Part shown: in pieces, positions 56,103-64,000 of the stretch
Layout of the letters: each line of letters begins with the position of its first letter
How positions within the stretch are numbered: position 1 is the first letter of the stretch
Source: Candidatus Nitrotoga arctica
GTDB taxonomy: Bacteria > Pseudomonadota > Gammaproteobacteria > Burkholderiales > Gallionellaceae
DNA length: 64,000 bases
Assembly (NCBI RefSeq): GCF_918378365.1
Contig: NZ_OU912926.1
Span: 248,001-312,000 of the forward strand
Direction of reading: 5' to 3'
The notes under the pieces: model-generated
Database searches by the model: none
What the model was told of the DNA's origin: nothing
What the model saw: only the letters and a program-made list of their open reading frames with translations
Program-made: the position numbers and the translations under genes

Positions 56103-58418
56103 ATGGTTACTGATAACACTCTTGATGAGAAATTGCGGGCAGCCGCACTGCAATATCATCGCCTGCCCAAACCGGGCAAAATTTCCGTTGTGCCGAGCAA
56201 GCCCATGTTAACCCAGCGTGATTTGGCGCTGGCCTATTCGCCCGGTGTGGCAGCGGCATGTGAAGCCATCATGGCGGACGTTAATGAGGCGCGCAACCTC
56301 ACCGCGCGCGGCAATCTGGTGGCGGTGATTACCAATGGCACAGCGGTGCTGGGACTGGGCGCAATCGGCCCTCTGGCAGCCAAGCCGGTGATGGAAGGCA
56401 AGGGCATGCTGTTCAAGAAATTCGCCGGTATAGACGTGTTTGATCTGGAAATTAACGAGCGGGACCCGGACAAGTTGGTGGACATCATTGCCGCGCTGGA
56501 GCCGACCTTCGGCGGCATTAACCTGGAAGATATCAAGGCACCGGAATGTTTCTACATTGAGCGACGCTTGCGTGAACGCATGAAAATCCCGGTGTTCCAC
56601 GACGACCAGCATGGCACTGCCATCATCGTCGGAGCAGCCTTGCTGAATGGACTTAAAGTAGTCGGCAAGCAAATTGATCAAATCAAATTAGTAGCATCCG
56701 GTGCGGGCGCTGCAGCTCTGGCCTGCCTGGATATGCTGGTGAGCTTAGGCGTGCGTAGGGAGAACATTATCGTCACCGACATCAAGGGGGTCGTGTTCCG
56801 AGGACGCATCGAGGAGATGGATGAGCACAAAATTCGTTACGCGGTGGACATCTCCGCGCGTACCTTGGCTGAAGTGATCTCTGGTGCGGATGTGTTCCTG
56901 GGTTTGTCTGCAGGTGGTGTGCTCAAACCGGAGATGGTAGAACAGATGGCCCCCAACCCTCTGGTTTTCGCACTGGCCAACCCTACGCCGGAAATCTGGC
57001 CAGAGCTGGCGAAGGCGGTGCGCCCGGATGCCATTCTGGCCACCGGGCGTTCGGACTATCCCAACCAAGTCAACAATGCACTGTGCTTCCCCTACATTTT
57101 CCGCGGCGCGCTGGATGTCGGTGCCACCACTATTAATGAAGAAATGAAGCGTGCCGCCGTGTTTGCAATCGCTGGACTGGCGCAGGCCGAGCAGTCCGCT
57201 GCGGTGGCGTCGGTGTATGGCGAGGAAAGCCTGGCATTTGGTGCGGAATATCTGATTCCCAAGCCGTTCGATCCACGCCTGATTATAAAGATCGCTGCGG
57301 CAGTAGCCCAAGCTGCCATGGATAGCGGAGTAGCGGAAAGGCCACTGGCCGATATGGCGTCCTACCGTGAGCATCTTTCGCTGTTTATCTATCAGTCTGG
57401 GCTGTTGATGAAGCCGGTATTCGATTTGGCAAAAAAAAATCCCAAGCGCCTGGTCTATGCTGAAGGCGAGGATGAACGCGTACTGCATGCGGTACAAATG
57501 GTACTGGACGAAGGCTTGGCCAAACCCATCCTTATCGGCCGTCCGTCAGTAGTGAAACAGCGGATTCAAAAGCTCGGCCTTCGCATCTGCGCAGGAGAAC
57601 ATTTTGAACTGGTAAATCCGGAAAACGACCCGCGTTTCCGCGCCTATTGGACAGAGTATCACCGTTTGATGCAACGCACAGGCGTATCCCCTGATGACGC
57701 CAAGCGCGAGATACGCCGCCACAATACGTTGATAGGCGCCATGCTGATACACATGGGGGACGCAGATGCCATGCTGTGCGGAACCTTATCGCAATCCCGT
57801 AACCACCTGCGCCATGTCAGCAATGTGATCGGTCTGCGGCCAGGTGTCAGCGTGCTTGCCGCGATGAATATTTTACTGTTACCCAACCATACGTTGTTCA
57901 TCTGCGACACGCAGATCAATCTCGACCCCAGCGCTGAACAAGTGGCGGAAATGACGTTACTGGCGGCAGATGAGGTACGCAGTTTCGGTATAGTTCCCAA
58001 AGTTGCACTGCTGTCGCATTCCAGTTTCGGCAGTTTCGATGACGTGTCCGCGCACAAGATGAGTCGGGCGCGCGAATTGCTGGAGCAGATGGCACCGGAG
58101 CTGGAAGTGGAAGGGGAGATGCACGGCGAAGCTGCTATTTCGGAGAAGCTACGGATGCAGATCCTTCCCAACTCACGCTTGAAAGGGGTGGCAAATTTGC
58201 TCATCATGCCGAATCTGGACGCGGCAAACATTTCCTTCGGTCTTTTAAAAATGCTTGCGGGCGACGGTATCACCATAGGACCGATTTTGCTTGGTGCGGC
58301 GAAGTCCATTCATATCCTGACCCCTAATGCCACTGTGCGTCGTATCGTAAATATGAGTGCGCTGGCGGTAACGGGGGTTGAAACTCATTGTAAGGAGGTT
58401 ATATGTCGGACAAACTAA
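56103..58418 (+). CDS. maeB: NADP-dependent malic enzyme with phosphotransacetylase-like domain
   Basis: About 771 residues from ATG 56103; the upstream open frame overlaps hrpA. Makes pyruvate and CO2 from malate. Malic domain (about 1-420): [78 protein letters not shown]-terminal domain (about 430-770) resembles phosphate acetyltransferase ([24 protein letters not shown]-like [12 protein letters not shown]) and is thought to be regulatory. Overlaps the small ORF downstream by 16 bases. Confidence 0.95.
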   Translation: MVTDNTLDEKLRAAALQYHRLPKPGKISVVPSKPMLTQRDLALAYSPGVAAACEAIMADVNEARNLTARGNLVAVITNGTAVLGLGAIGPLAAKPVMEGKGMLFKKFAGIDVFDLEINERDPDKLVDIIAALEPTFGGINLEDIKAPECFYIERRLRERMKIPVFHDDQHGTAIIVGAALLNGLKVVGKQIDQIKLVASGAGAAALACLDMLVSLGVRRENIIVTDIKGVVFRGRIEEMDEHKIRYAVDISARTLAEVISGADVFLGLSAGGVLKPEMVEQMAPNPLVFALANPTPEIWPELAKAVRPDAILATGRSDYPNQVNNALCFPYIFRGALDVGATTINEEMKRAAVFAIAGLAQAEQSAAVASVYGEESLAFGAEYLIPKPFDPRLIIKIAAAVAQAAMDSGVAERPLADMASYREHLSLFIYQSGLLMKPVFDLAKKNPKRLVYAEGEDERVLHAVQMVLDEGLAKPILIGRPSVVKQRIQKLGLRICAGEHFELVNPENDPRFRAYWTEYHRLMQRTGVSPDDAKREIRRHNTLIGAMLIHMGDADAMLCGTLSQSRNHLRHVSNVIGLRPGVSVLAAMNILLLPNHTLFICDTQINLDPSAEQVAEMTLLAADEVRSFGIVPKVALLSHSSFGSFDDVSAHKMSRARELLEQMAPELEVEGEMHGEAAISEKLRMQILPNSRLKGVANLLIMPNLDAANISFGLLKMLAGDGITIGPILLGAAKSIHILTPNATVRRIVNMSALAVTGVETHCKEVICRTN

Positions 58419-58660
58419 ATACTCAGGAAGTTGCCATGCTGCGCGAGGAGCTGGAGATACTGATGAATGAGCGTACTGGCTTACTGAAAGTGGTGGGAGC
58501 TGCCGCTGTACTGGTGGCAAATACCGATGGTCGCAACCTGCCGCCGGAGGCGGCAGAAGCGGCGGCGATGTTGTCGAAGTGCGTAAATGATCTGTCCGAG
58601 GAAACACTGAAAGATGCGCTGGAAACTGTGCATGCAGAGGTTGGGCCCGGCGATTTGTAA
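58403..58660 (+). CDS. Small acidic protein of unknown function
   Basis: 85 residues; strong ribosome site AAGGAGG before ATG 58403, inside the end of maeB. Helical, with MLREELEILMNERTGLLKVVGAAAVLVAN then an Ala/Glu-rich segment. Lies between maeB and the patatin gene in one strand, so likely one operon. No family recognised. Confidence 0.7.
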   Translation: MSDKLNTQEVAMLREELEILMNERTGLLKVVGAAAVLVANTDGRNLPPEAAEAAAMLSKCVNDLSEETLKDALETVHAEVGPGDL

Positions 58661-58681
58661 ATCCTTGATGGGGACGGTCAG

Positions 58682-59851
58682 ATGAGTGCGCCAGAAAAGC
58701 TTGGCTTGGTTCTGACTGGGGGTGGCGCGCGTGTCGCTTATCAGGTGGGCGTGCTGAAGGCCATCGCCGAGTTTCTGCCGCGTCATGCACATAATCCCTT
58801 CCCTATTATCTGCGGAACTTCATCAGGTTCGCTTAATGCGGTCACGCTTGCAGTAAATGCCCTATCCTTTCGCAAAGGTGTGCAATACCTTCTTAATATC
58901 TGGAAAAATTCTCACGTTGATCATGTTTATCGCACCGATCTGATAAGGGTTTTAAAGAATAGTTCGCGCTGGTTTGCAGGGCTGATCTTGAGCAGCATGG
59001 GTATCAATAAGTTGAACCAGGTGTCGCTGCTTGATAATGCGCCGATGGTAACGATGCTGGAAGCAACGCTGCCGTATGAAAAAATCCAGGAGAATATTGA
59101 TGCGGGACACCTTTACGCACTGAGTATCACTGCCTCGGGCTATGGTTCGGGGTGCTCCGTGACTTTTTACCAAGGGGTGGAGGATATTCTGCCCTGGAAG
59201 CGGGCGCATCGTCTAGGCATTCCAACCAAGATCGAACCCAAACATTTATTAGCCTCTTCAGCTATCCCGTTTATCTTCCCAGCGGTCCTCATCAACCGTG
59301 AATATTTTGGCGATGGCTCGATGCGTCAGATCGCACCTATCAGCTCTGCGCTACATCTGGGTGCTACTCGCGTGCTAGTCATCGGCTTAGGTCATAGCGA
59401 GGAGGAACAACCCAACCGCAGCAACATCTGTGACTATCCTTCGCTAGCGCAGATTGCCGGCCATGTTATGGATAGTATTTTCCTCGACAGTCTGGAGGTG
59501 GATTTGGAGCGGGTGCAGCGCATCAATCATTCAATCGGAATGTTGTCGGAAGATGTTCAGCAGCAAATAAATTGGCGCCATGTCGATGTCCTGGTGATTA
59601 AGCCTAGCCAGGCTATTGAAAAAATTGCTCAGCGTTATGCCATGCACTTGCCATGGACTATCCGTTTTCTGTTGCGCGGGATAGGCGCGATGCGCCGTAG
59701 CGGGGCAAATCTGATGAGCTATCTGTTGTTCGAAAAGAATTTTTGTCGGGCGATGATCGAGCTGGGATATCAGGATGCACTGAAACAGAAGCAAGAAATC
59801 CTGGCTTTTATTAATAAGCACGAGAAAGCGGCGGAAAGCCTGCCACAATGA
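58682..59851 (+). CDS. Patatin-like phospholipase
   Basis: 389 residues. GLVLTGGGARVAYQVGVL (glycine-rich oxyanion loop), nucleophile GTSSGSLNAV (GxSxG) and the catalytic Asp in YFGDGSMRQIAPI complete the Ser-Asp dyad. The substrate would be membrane phospholipid or acyl ester. No signal peptide, so cytoplasmic. Its stop overlaps the birA start by 4 bases (ATGA). Confidence 0.9.
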   Translation: MSAPEKLGLVLTGGGARVAYQVGVLKAIAEFLPRHAHNPFPIICGTSSGSLNAVTLAVNALSFRKGVQYLLNIWKNSHVDHVYRTDLIRVLKNSSRWFAGLILSSMGINKLNQVSLLDNAPMVTMLEATLPYEKIQENIDAGHLYALSITASGYGSGCSVTFYQGVEDILPWKRAHRLGIPTKIEPKHLLASSAIPFIFPAVLINREYFGDGSMRQIAPISSALHLGATRVLVIGLGHSEEEQPNRSNICDYPSLAQIAGHVMDSIFLDSLEVDLERVQRINHSIGMLSEDVQQQINWRHVDVLVIKPSQAIEKIAQRYAMHLPWTIRFLLRGIGAMRRSGANLMSYLLFEKNFCRAMIELGYQDALKQKQEILAFINKHEKAAESLPQ

Positions 59852-60882
59852 AAGCTGTCCGCATGGGCGCCCCCCACCCATGCACCACGATGAAACCGCT
59901 TACTTTTGCCCTGTTGCGCCAGTTGGTGGACCGGAAATTCCATTCTGGGGAAATGCTGGCGCAGCGTTTGGGCATATCGCGCGCCAGTGTGAGCAATGCC
60001 TTGCATGGGGTAGAAGATTATGGCTTGGCTTTATATAGCGTACCCGGTCGTGGCTATTGTCTGAGCAATCCGCCGCAATGGCTGGATGCTGCGCTTATTG
60101 TTCACCATCTAGGTGGGCAGGCGGGACAATACCAGATTGAAATTTTTGACAGCCTGCCCTCCAGTAATACTCTGCTGTTACAGCGCGCAGCGCAGGGCGC
60201 ACCCAGCGGCAACGTGCTGGCAGTGGAACTGCAAAGCGGCGGACGGGGGCGATTGGGGCGGTCATGGCATTCCGGCTTGGGCAACGCGCTCACGTTCTCA
60301 CTGTTGTGGCGTTTTGAGCTTGATTTATCAGCACTGTCTGGTTTGAGCTTGGCCGTCGGAGTGGCGTTGATCCGTGCGTTGCACGCGCTTGGCATGGTAA
60401 ACGCACGGCTTAAATGGCCCAATGATGTGCTGGGTAGTAACGACGGTAAACTAGCCGGCATTCTGCTGGAGGCACAGGGTGATATGTTGGGGCCAAGCGC
60501 GGTAGTGATTGGCATTGGCCTCAACCTGTCCACGCCTAAACACCTATTGCCGCAGATTGATCAACCGGTGTCGAGCCTGGAAGACATGGTAGCTGGCATG
60601 CCGGGAATTAATGTGCCGGAACGCAACTACTTATTCGCGGTAATTTTACGTGAGTTGCAGGCAATACTTTATGAATTTGCCAGTAATGGTTTTGCGGCAC
60701 TGCGTGCGGAATGGGAAAGTCATCACGCTTTGCACAACCAGACGGTACGGCTATTGTTGCCAGATGGCAGAACTGAAATTGGCATCGCGCGAGGCGTAAC
60801 CGAGAATGGCGCGCTTATTCTGGAAACGGTGGGCGGAATGCAAGTCTTTAATGCGGGAGAGATTGGTTTGCGTGCATCATGA
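59848..60882 (+). CDS. birA: Biotin--[acetyl-CoA-carboxylase] ligase/repressor BirA
   Basis: 344 residues from ATG 59848, which overlaps the patatin stop; a start at 59890 (MKPLTFALLRQLVDRKF) gives 330 and is also plausible. N-terminal winged helix (MLAQRLGISRASVSNALHGVEDYG) for DNA binding, biotin ligase domain with FDSLPSSNTLLLQRA, GGRGRLGRSWHS (GRGRxG) and LKWPNDVLGSNDGKLAGILLEAQG, C-terminal SH3-like end. Overlaps coaX by 4 bases, a conserved betaproteobacterial pair. Confidence 0.93.
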   Translation: MKAVRMGAPHPCTTMKPLTFALLRQLVDRKFHSGEMLAQRLGISRASVSNALHGVEDYGLALYSVPGRGYCLSNPPQWLDAALIVHHLGGQAGQYQIEIFDSLPSSNTLLLQRAAQGAPSGNVLAVELQSGGRGRLGRSWHSGLGNALTFSLLWRFELDLSALSGLSLAVGVALIRALHALGMVNARLKWPNDVLGSNDGKLAGILLEAQGDMLGPSAVVIGIGLNLSTPKHLLPQIDQPVSSLEDMVAGMPGINVPERNYLFAVILRELQAILYEFASNGFAALRAEWESHHALHNQTVRLLLPDGRTEIGIARGVTENGALILETVGGMQVFNAGEIGLRAS

Positions 60883-61607
60883 GAATGTTACTGATTGATG
60901 CCGGTAATAGCCGTGTCAAGTGGGCCATGGTAGAAGGTGGCATGGGGTTGCGGCAAAATGTGCTTGAAAATACGCATGCGCCCGCATTGAGCGTGGCATT
61001 CTCGGAATTGCCACCGCCGGACAGAATTCTCATATCCAATGTTGCTGGTGAGAATATGGCGCAACTGCTATCGGCAGCCTGTGCCGCTTGGCAGTGTCCC
61101 ATTGAGTTCATCGTAGCCCGAGTAAGGCAATGTGGCGTGCGTAACTTGTATGAACACCCTGCCCAGCTTGGCAGTGACCGCTGGGCGGCGCTAATCGCAG
61201 CCTGGCATCAAGAGCGCGCATCCTGTCTGGTGGTAAATTGCGGCACAGCAACTACGGTGGATGCACTGTCTGCCGAGGGCGAATTTTTGGGTGGGCTAAT
61301 CCTGCCAGGTGTGGACATGATGCAAAGTAGTTTGGCCGCAGGCGCTGCCCAATTAGTACAGGCCGAGGGTGTCTGGCGCGAATTTCCGCGCAATACTGCC
61401 GATGCCACGTTTAGTGGCTCAATCCAGGCGACAATTGGCGCTATCCGTTTGCAGTTCAAGGCATTAGCAGTACGTGGGGACGTGCGCTGCCTGTTAAGCG
61501 GTGGCGCAGCGGATAAGGTACAGTTGCATCTCAAGTTGCCGTCGGTGCGGGTGGATAATCTGGTATTGCGTGGCTTGCAAATTATTGCGCAGGAAAATCT
61601 ATCTTGA
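60879..61607 (+). CDS. coaX: Type III pantothenate kinase
   Basis: 242 residues. First step of coenzyme A synthesis. Motifs LIDAGNSRVKWAMVEGG, QLGSDRWAALIAAW, NCGTATTVDALSAEGEFLGG and PGVDMMQSSLA. Overlaps birA by 4 bases. With coaE at 23.3 kb it gives a type III plus coaE route in this genome. Confidence 0.95.
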   Translation: MRMLLIDAGNSRVKWAMVEGGMGLRQNVLENTHAPALSVAFSELPPPDRILISNVAGENMAQLLSAACAAWQCPIEFIVARVRQCGVRNLYEHPAQLGSDRWAALIAAWHQERASCLVVNCGTATTVDALSAEGEFLGGLILPGVDMMQSSLAAGAAQLVQAEGVWREFPRNTADATFSGSIQATIGAIRLQFKALAVRGDVRCLLSGGAADKVQLHLKLPSVRVDNLVLRGLQIIAQENLS

Positions 61608-61686
61608 ACGCGTTAATCTTTTAGCTGCCGGTCTCTCTGGCGAATATATTTTCAGGTTTAAAAATAAAATAAAAAATGAGGTAACG

Positions 61687-62373
61687 ATGAAGTGGCTATT
61701 CTGGTTATTGCTGCTGGCAAATTTGATGTTTTTTTCATTTATTCAATGGGGTGAAATATTGACAGTTGAAAATAAAAATTTGAAGCATCAACCGTCGCTG
61801 AATGTGGAGAAGATCAAGTTACTGGATGCGCCAAATGTAGCGCCGGCAACTTCGTTGTCTTCTTCTGTTGTATTGGCAACATCGCAGGATCAGCGAGCAT
61901 TTACTGATGTTTGTCTGGAATGGGGAGAGTTTTCCGGCACCGACAGCGTACGTGCCACGGCAGCGTTAACCACATTGAAACTGACGGATAAATTGACCCA
62001 GCGACAGACTGAATATGCGATTGGTTATTGGGTATACCTGCCACCCGCACAAACCCGTGCGGAAATGGATAAAAATATCGCCGAACTCAAGACACATAAT
62101 GTTAAGGACTATTTTACCGTGCAGGATGCCGGACCATGGAAGAACGCTATTTCGCTGGGCGTATTCAAGACAGACAAGGCAGCGCGTAAAGCTTTTGATA
62201 GCTTCCGGGCAAAAGGCGTTAAAACTGCCGTGATGGGAGAGCTCATGAGCAAGTTCAAACTTACGGTGTTTGTGCTGAAATCCCCGGACGTAGCGGCAAT
62301 TGAGAAAATGGTAACATTGCAACAGAAGTTCGCCGGCAGCGGGGTACATTTGGTGGCTTGTGATCAGCATTAA
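61687..62373 (+). CDS. SPOR domain-containing membrane protein
   Basis: About 228 residues from ATG 61687 (GAGGTAAC upstream). N-terminal membrane helix MKWLFWLLLLANLMFFSF, periplasmic linker, then a cell-wall-binding SPOR domain at about 110-180 (YWVYLPPAQTRAEMDKNIAEL ... PWKNAISLGVFKTDKAARKAF). Probably binds denuded septal glycan. Follows birA-coaX, its common neighbour in betaproteobacteria. Confidence 0.88.
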   Translation: MKWLFWLLLLANLMFFSFIQWGEILTVENKNLKHQPSLNVEKIKLLDAPNVAPATSLSSSVVLATSQDQRAFTDVCLEWGEFSGTDSVRATAALTTLKLTDKLTQRQTEYAIGYWVYLPPAQTRAEMDKNIAELKTHNVKDYFTVQDAGPWKNAISLGVFKTDKAARKAFDSFRAKGVKTAVMGELMSKFKLTVFVLKSPDVAAIEKMVTLQQKFAGSGVHLVACDQH

Positions 62374-62482
62374 GACCAATGTGCAAGTACTAGCGCAATT
62401 GACAAGCAGCAGTTAAATCTGGAAAATGCCGCGCTCTTCGTGGCAATTTAGGGCGGCTTGACTAAAGCGACGACACGATTCA

Positions 62483-62559
62483 GGTGATATAGCTCAGATG
62501 GTTAGAGCGCAGCACTCATAACGCTGAGGTCGGTGGTTCAACTCCACCTATCACCACCA
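62483..62559 (+). tRNA. tRNA-Met (CAT), elongator
   Basis: 77 bases, complete cloverleaf: acceptor GGTGATA/TATCACC with discriminator A and encoded CCA, D-stem, T-loop GTTCAACTC (GTTCAA form). Anticodon CAT at 62517-62519 in loop CTCATAA. The last anticodon-stem pair (62514/62522) is an A-C mismatch. A tyrosine integrase gene follows 177 bases downstream, so the 3' end is a probable attachment site. Confidence 0.93.
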
Positions 62560-62593
62560 ATAAGTAGTATAAAGCAGTGCAAGCAAGTCCAAC

Positions 62594-62629
62594 AAACCCG
62601 CGTCAATCCTAGTGATTCGCGGGTTTTTT
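62594..62629 (+). terminator. Rho-independent terminator after tRNA-Met
   Basis: AAACCCGCG then loop TCAATCCTAGTGATT then CGCGGGTTT followed by a T-run to 62629. Nine-base perfect stem, a good intrinsic terminator for the tRNA unit. Confidence 0.85.
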
Positions 62630-62735
62630 GCTTTACCGCGTCCATTCTCGTATATTGCAATCTTGAGCGCACAGGGGGCACAATTATCGTGTTTATGCCC
62701 CCAATAAAATTTTATGCCCCCAGCGAGGTGATGAC

Positions 62736-63950
62736 GTGAAGCTATCGGATGCAGCGGCAAGAAAAGCAAAGCCTGAAGCGAAGGCCTACAAAATGGCAGA
62801 TGGGGGCGGCATGTATCTTGAGGTTATGCCGACGGGATCAAAATACTGGCGGCTCAAATATCGTTTTGGCGGCAAGGAGAAGCGCCTGGCCTTCGGCGTA
62901 TATCCAGATGTAAGCCTGGCCCAAGCCCGTGAACGTCGCGGTGATGCGCGCAAGTTACTGGCGAATGACATAGACCCCGGCATAGTGAAGCAGGCGCAAA
63001 AGGCAACCAAATTAGAGCTGGCGGAAAACAGTTTTGAAGTGATTGCCCGCGAGTGGTTTGTGCGCCATACCCCCAATTGGAAAGAAAATCATTCGAGCAA
63101 GATTATCGCGAGACTGGAAAAAGATGTTTTTCCATGGATCGGTGCGCGGCCTATTGCCGAGATTGCCGCACCTGCATTACTGGCAACGATGCGCCGAATA
63201 GAAGCCCGTGGCGCACTGGAAACGGCACACCGCGCCCTTGCCTGTTGCGGGCAGATATTTCGCTATGCCGTATCAACTGGACGCGCTGAGCGTGATCCTA
63301 CAGGCGACCTGCGCGGCTCACTTCCCCCGGTGAAAAGAGATAAGCACTTTGCCGCGATAACCGAACCCAAAAAAGTGGGCGAACTGATGCGCGACATTGA
63401 TGGCTATCAAGGATCGTACATTGTCAAAAGCGCATTTAAGCTATCCCCCCTGCTATTCGTGCGACCCGGAGAGTTACGCAAGATGGAGTGGAAAGACTTG
63501 AACCTGGATGCGGCTGAGTGGTGTTACTTCATCACCAAAACAGAAACACAACACATAGTCCCGCTGGCACGTCAGGCCGTCGAAGTTCTGCGCGAAATCC
63601 AACCGCTGACCGGGCGCGGCAAATATGTATTCCACGGCGAACGCGACCACGACAGGCCAATGAGTGACAACGCGATTAGATCGGCACTACGACGCATGGG
63701 GTGGGCGAATGACGAAATGACACCCCACGGTTTCAGGGCAATGGCCTCCACTATTCTGGACAATATGGGATATAAGCAAGAATGGTTAGAGCGACAGCTT
63801 GCCCATGAAGAGCCGAACAAGGTTAAAGCCGCTTACAAGCGCGATGCGTGGCGCATGTACCTACCTGAACGCACAGCCATGATGCAGGCGTGGGCGGACT
63901 ATCTGGACAAGCTGAAAGCTGGCGCGGTTGTAATCCCGCTGCGCGCATAA
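62736..63950 (+). CDS. Tyrosine-type site-specific integrase
   Basis: 404 residues from GTG 62736 (GAGGTG upstream). N-terminal DUF4102/arm-DNA-binding domain (LSDAAARKAKPEAKAYKMADGGGMYLEV), core-binding region, catalytic domain with R in RPGELRKMEW, HxxR in PHGFRAMAS, a further His in LAHEEPN and Tyr in AAYKRDAW. P4-type integrase that uses tRNA 3' ends as targets. It is first of an element that extends past 64,000; excisionase and cargo are outside the window. No second attachment copy can be seen. Confidence 0.92.
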   Translation: MKLSDAAARKAKPEAKAYKMADGGGMYLEVMPTGSKYWRLKYRFGGKEKRLAFGVYPDVSLAQARERRGDARKLLANDIDPGIVKQAQKATKLELAENSFEVIAREWFVRHTPNWKENHSSKIIARLEKDVFPWIGARPIAEIAAPALLATMRRIEARGALETAHRALACCGQIFRYAVSTGRAERDPTGDLRGSLPPVKRDKHFAAITEPKKVGELMRDIDGYQGSYIVKSAFKLSPLLFVRPGELRKMEWKDLNLDAAEWCYFITKTETQHIVPLARQAVEVLREIQPLTGRGKYVFHGERDHDRPMSDNAIRSALRRMGWANDEMTPHGFRAMASTILDNMGYKQEWLERQLAHEEPNKVKAAYKRDAWRMYLPERTAMMQAWADYLDKLKAGAVVIPLRA

Positions 63951-64000
63951 TTCGAGTTATCCACGCCTAGCCAGACGGGGCGTATGCATGGAAACCTTTC

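Overview
The window reads as the chromosome of a betaproteobacterium, most likely of the Nitrosomonadales/Gallionellaceae type. The evidence is gene order and protein character: lysM-dprA-smg-topA divergent from def-fmt-rsmB-DUF4390-ntrY, pilC-pilD-coaE-zapD-yacG-Nudix, maeB beside hrpA, birA-coaX-SPOR, a PEP-CTERM protein and a membrane-anchored monohaem cytochrome. No rRNA or CRISPR array was seen. Taxonomy is an inference.

Layout. 1-4.4 kb (minus strand): sensor kinase (cut by the window edge), DUF4390, rsmB, fmt, def. 4.5-9.9 kb (plus): LysM protein, dprA, smg, topA. 10-16.7 kb: DUF4124 and MidA-type methyltransferase genes, a pteridine-reductase-like SDR, ttcA, a GH46-like chitosanase, and a TPP riboswitch with thiC. 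17-21 kb is looser accessory DNA: two SDRs, an HNH-like protein, a membrane cytochrome c and a small membrane protein. 21-26.3 kb: Nudix-ThiE fusion, yacG, zapD, coaE, pilD, pilC. 26.8-29.1 kb: a decayed alpha/beta hydrolase followed by an intact ACP and ketosynthase. 29.2-32.5 kb: REP/RAYT debris, a PEP-CTERM metalloprotease with a small secreted partner, and a Schlafen/AlbA_2 protein. 32.8-42.5 kb is housekeeping: mltA, a nucleotidyltransferase, mrcA, pyrD, bpt, aat, an esterase, darP, pmbA. 42.6-46.3 kb: a frameshifted AGE-family lipoprotein gene and an H-NOX/GGDEF-EAL pair for nitric-oxide-linked c-di-GMP signalling. 46.6-51.4 kb is a mobile island: REP palindromes, a dead RAYT transposase, two direct copies of an IS110-family element, an orphan gene and a split HEPN-like gene. 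52.2-62.4 kb: hrpA, maeB, a patatin, birA, coaX and a SPOR protein. 62.5-64 kb: tRNA-Met followed by a tyrosine integrase, the likely left edge of an integrated element that runs out of the window.

The most interesting object is the IS110 element, present as one intact and one frameshifted copy. Its roughly 200-bp leader folds into two stem-loops laid out like a bridge RNA. The first loop carries a 10-nt match to the REP sequence on its left flank, plus a short stretch complementary to the REP continuation on its right. The second loop carries matches to the element's own right and left ends. Both copies sit at the same CT dinucleotide of a REP palindrome, and a third site at 29.25 kb keeps only 18 bp of the left end. 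The element therefore appears to be programmed to insert into REP repeats, which are themselves associated with RAYT transposases.

Several genes carry single-base frameshifts, two of them in G5 or C5 runs, and fmt lacks a standard start codon. These may be real decay or sequencing errors.
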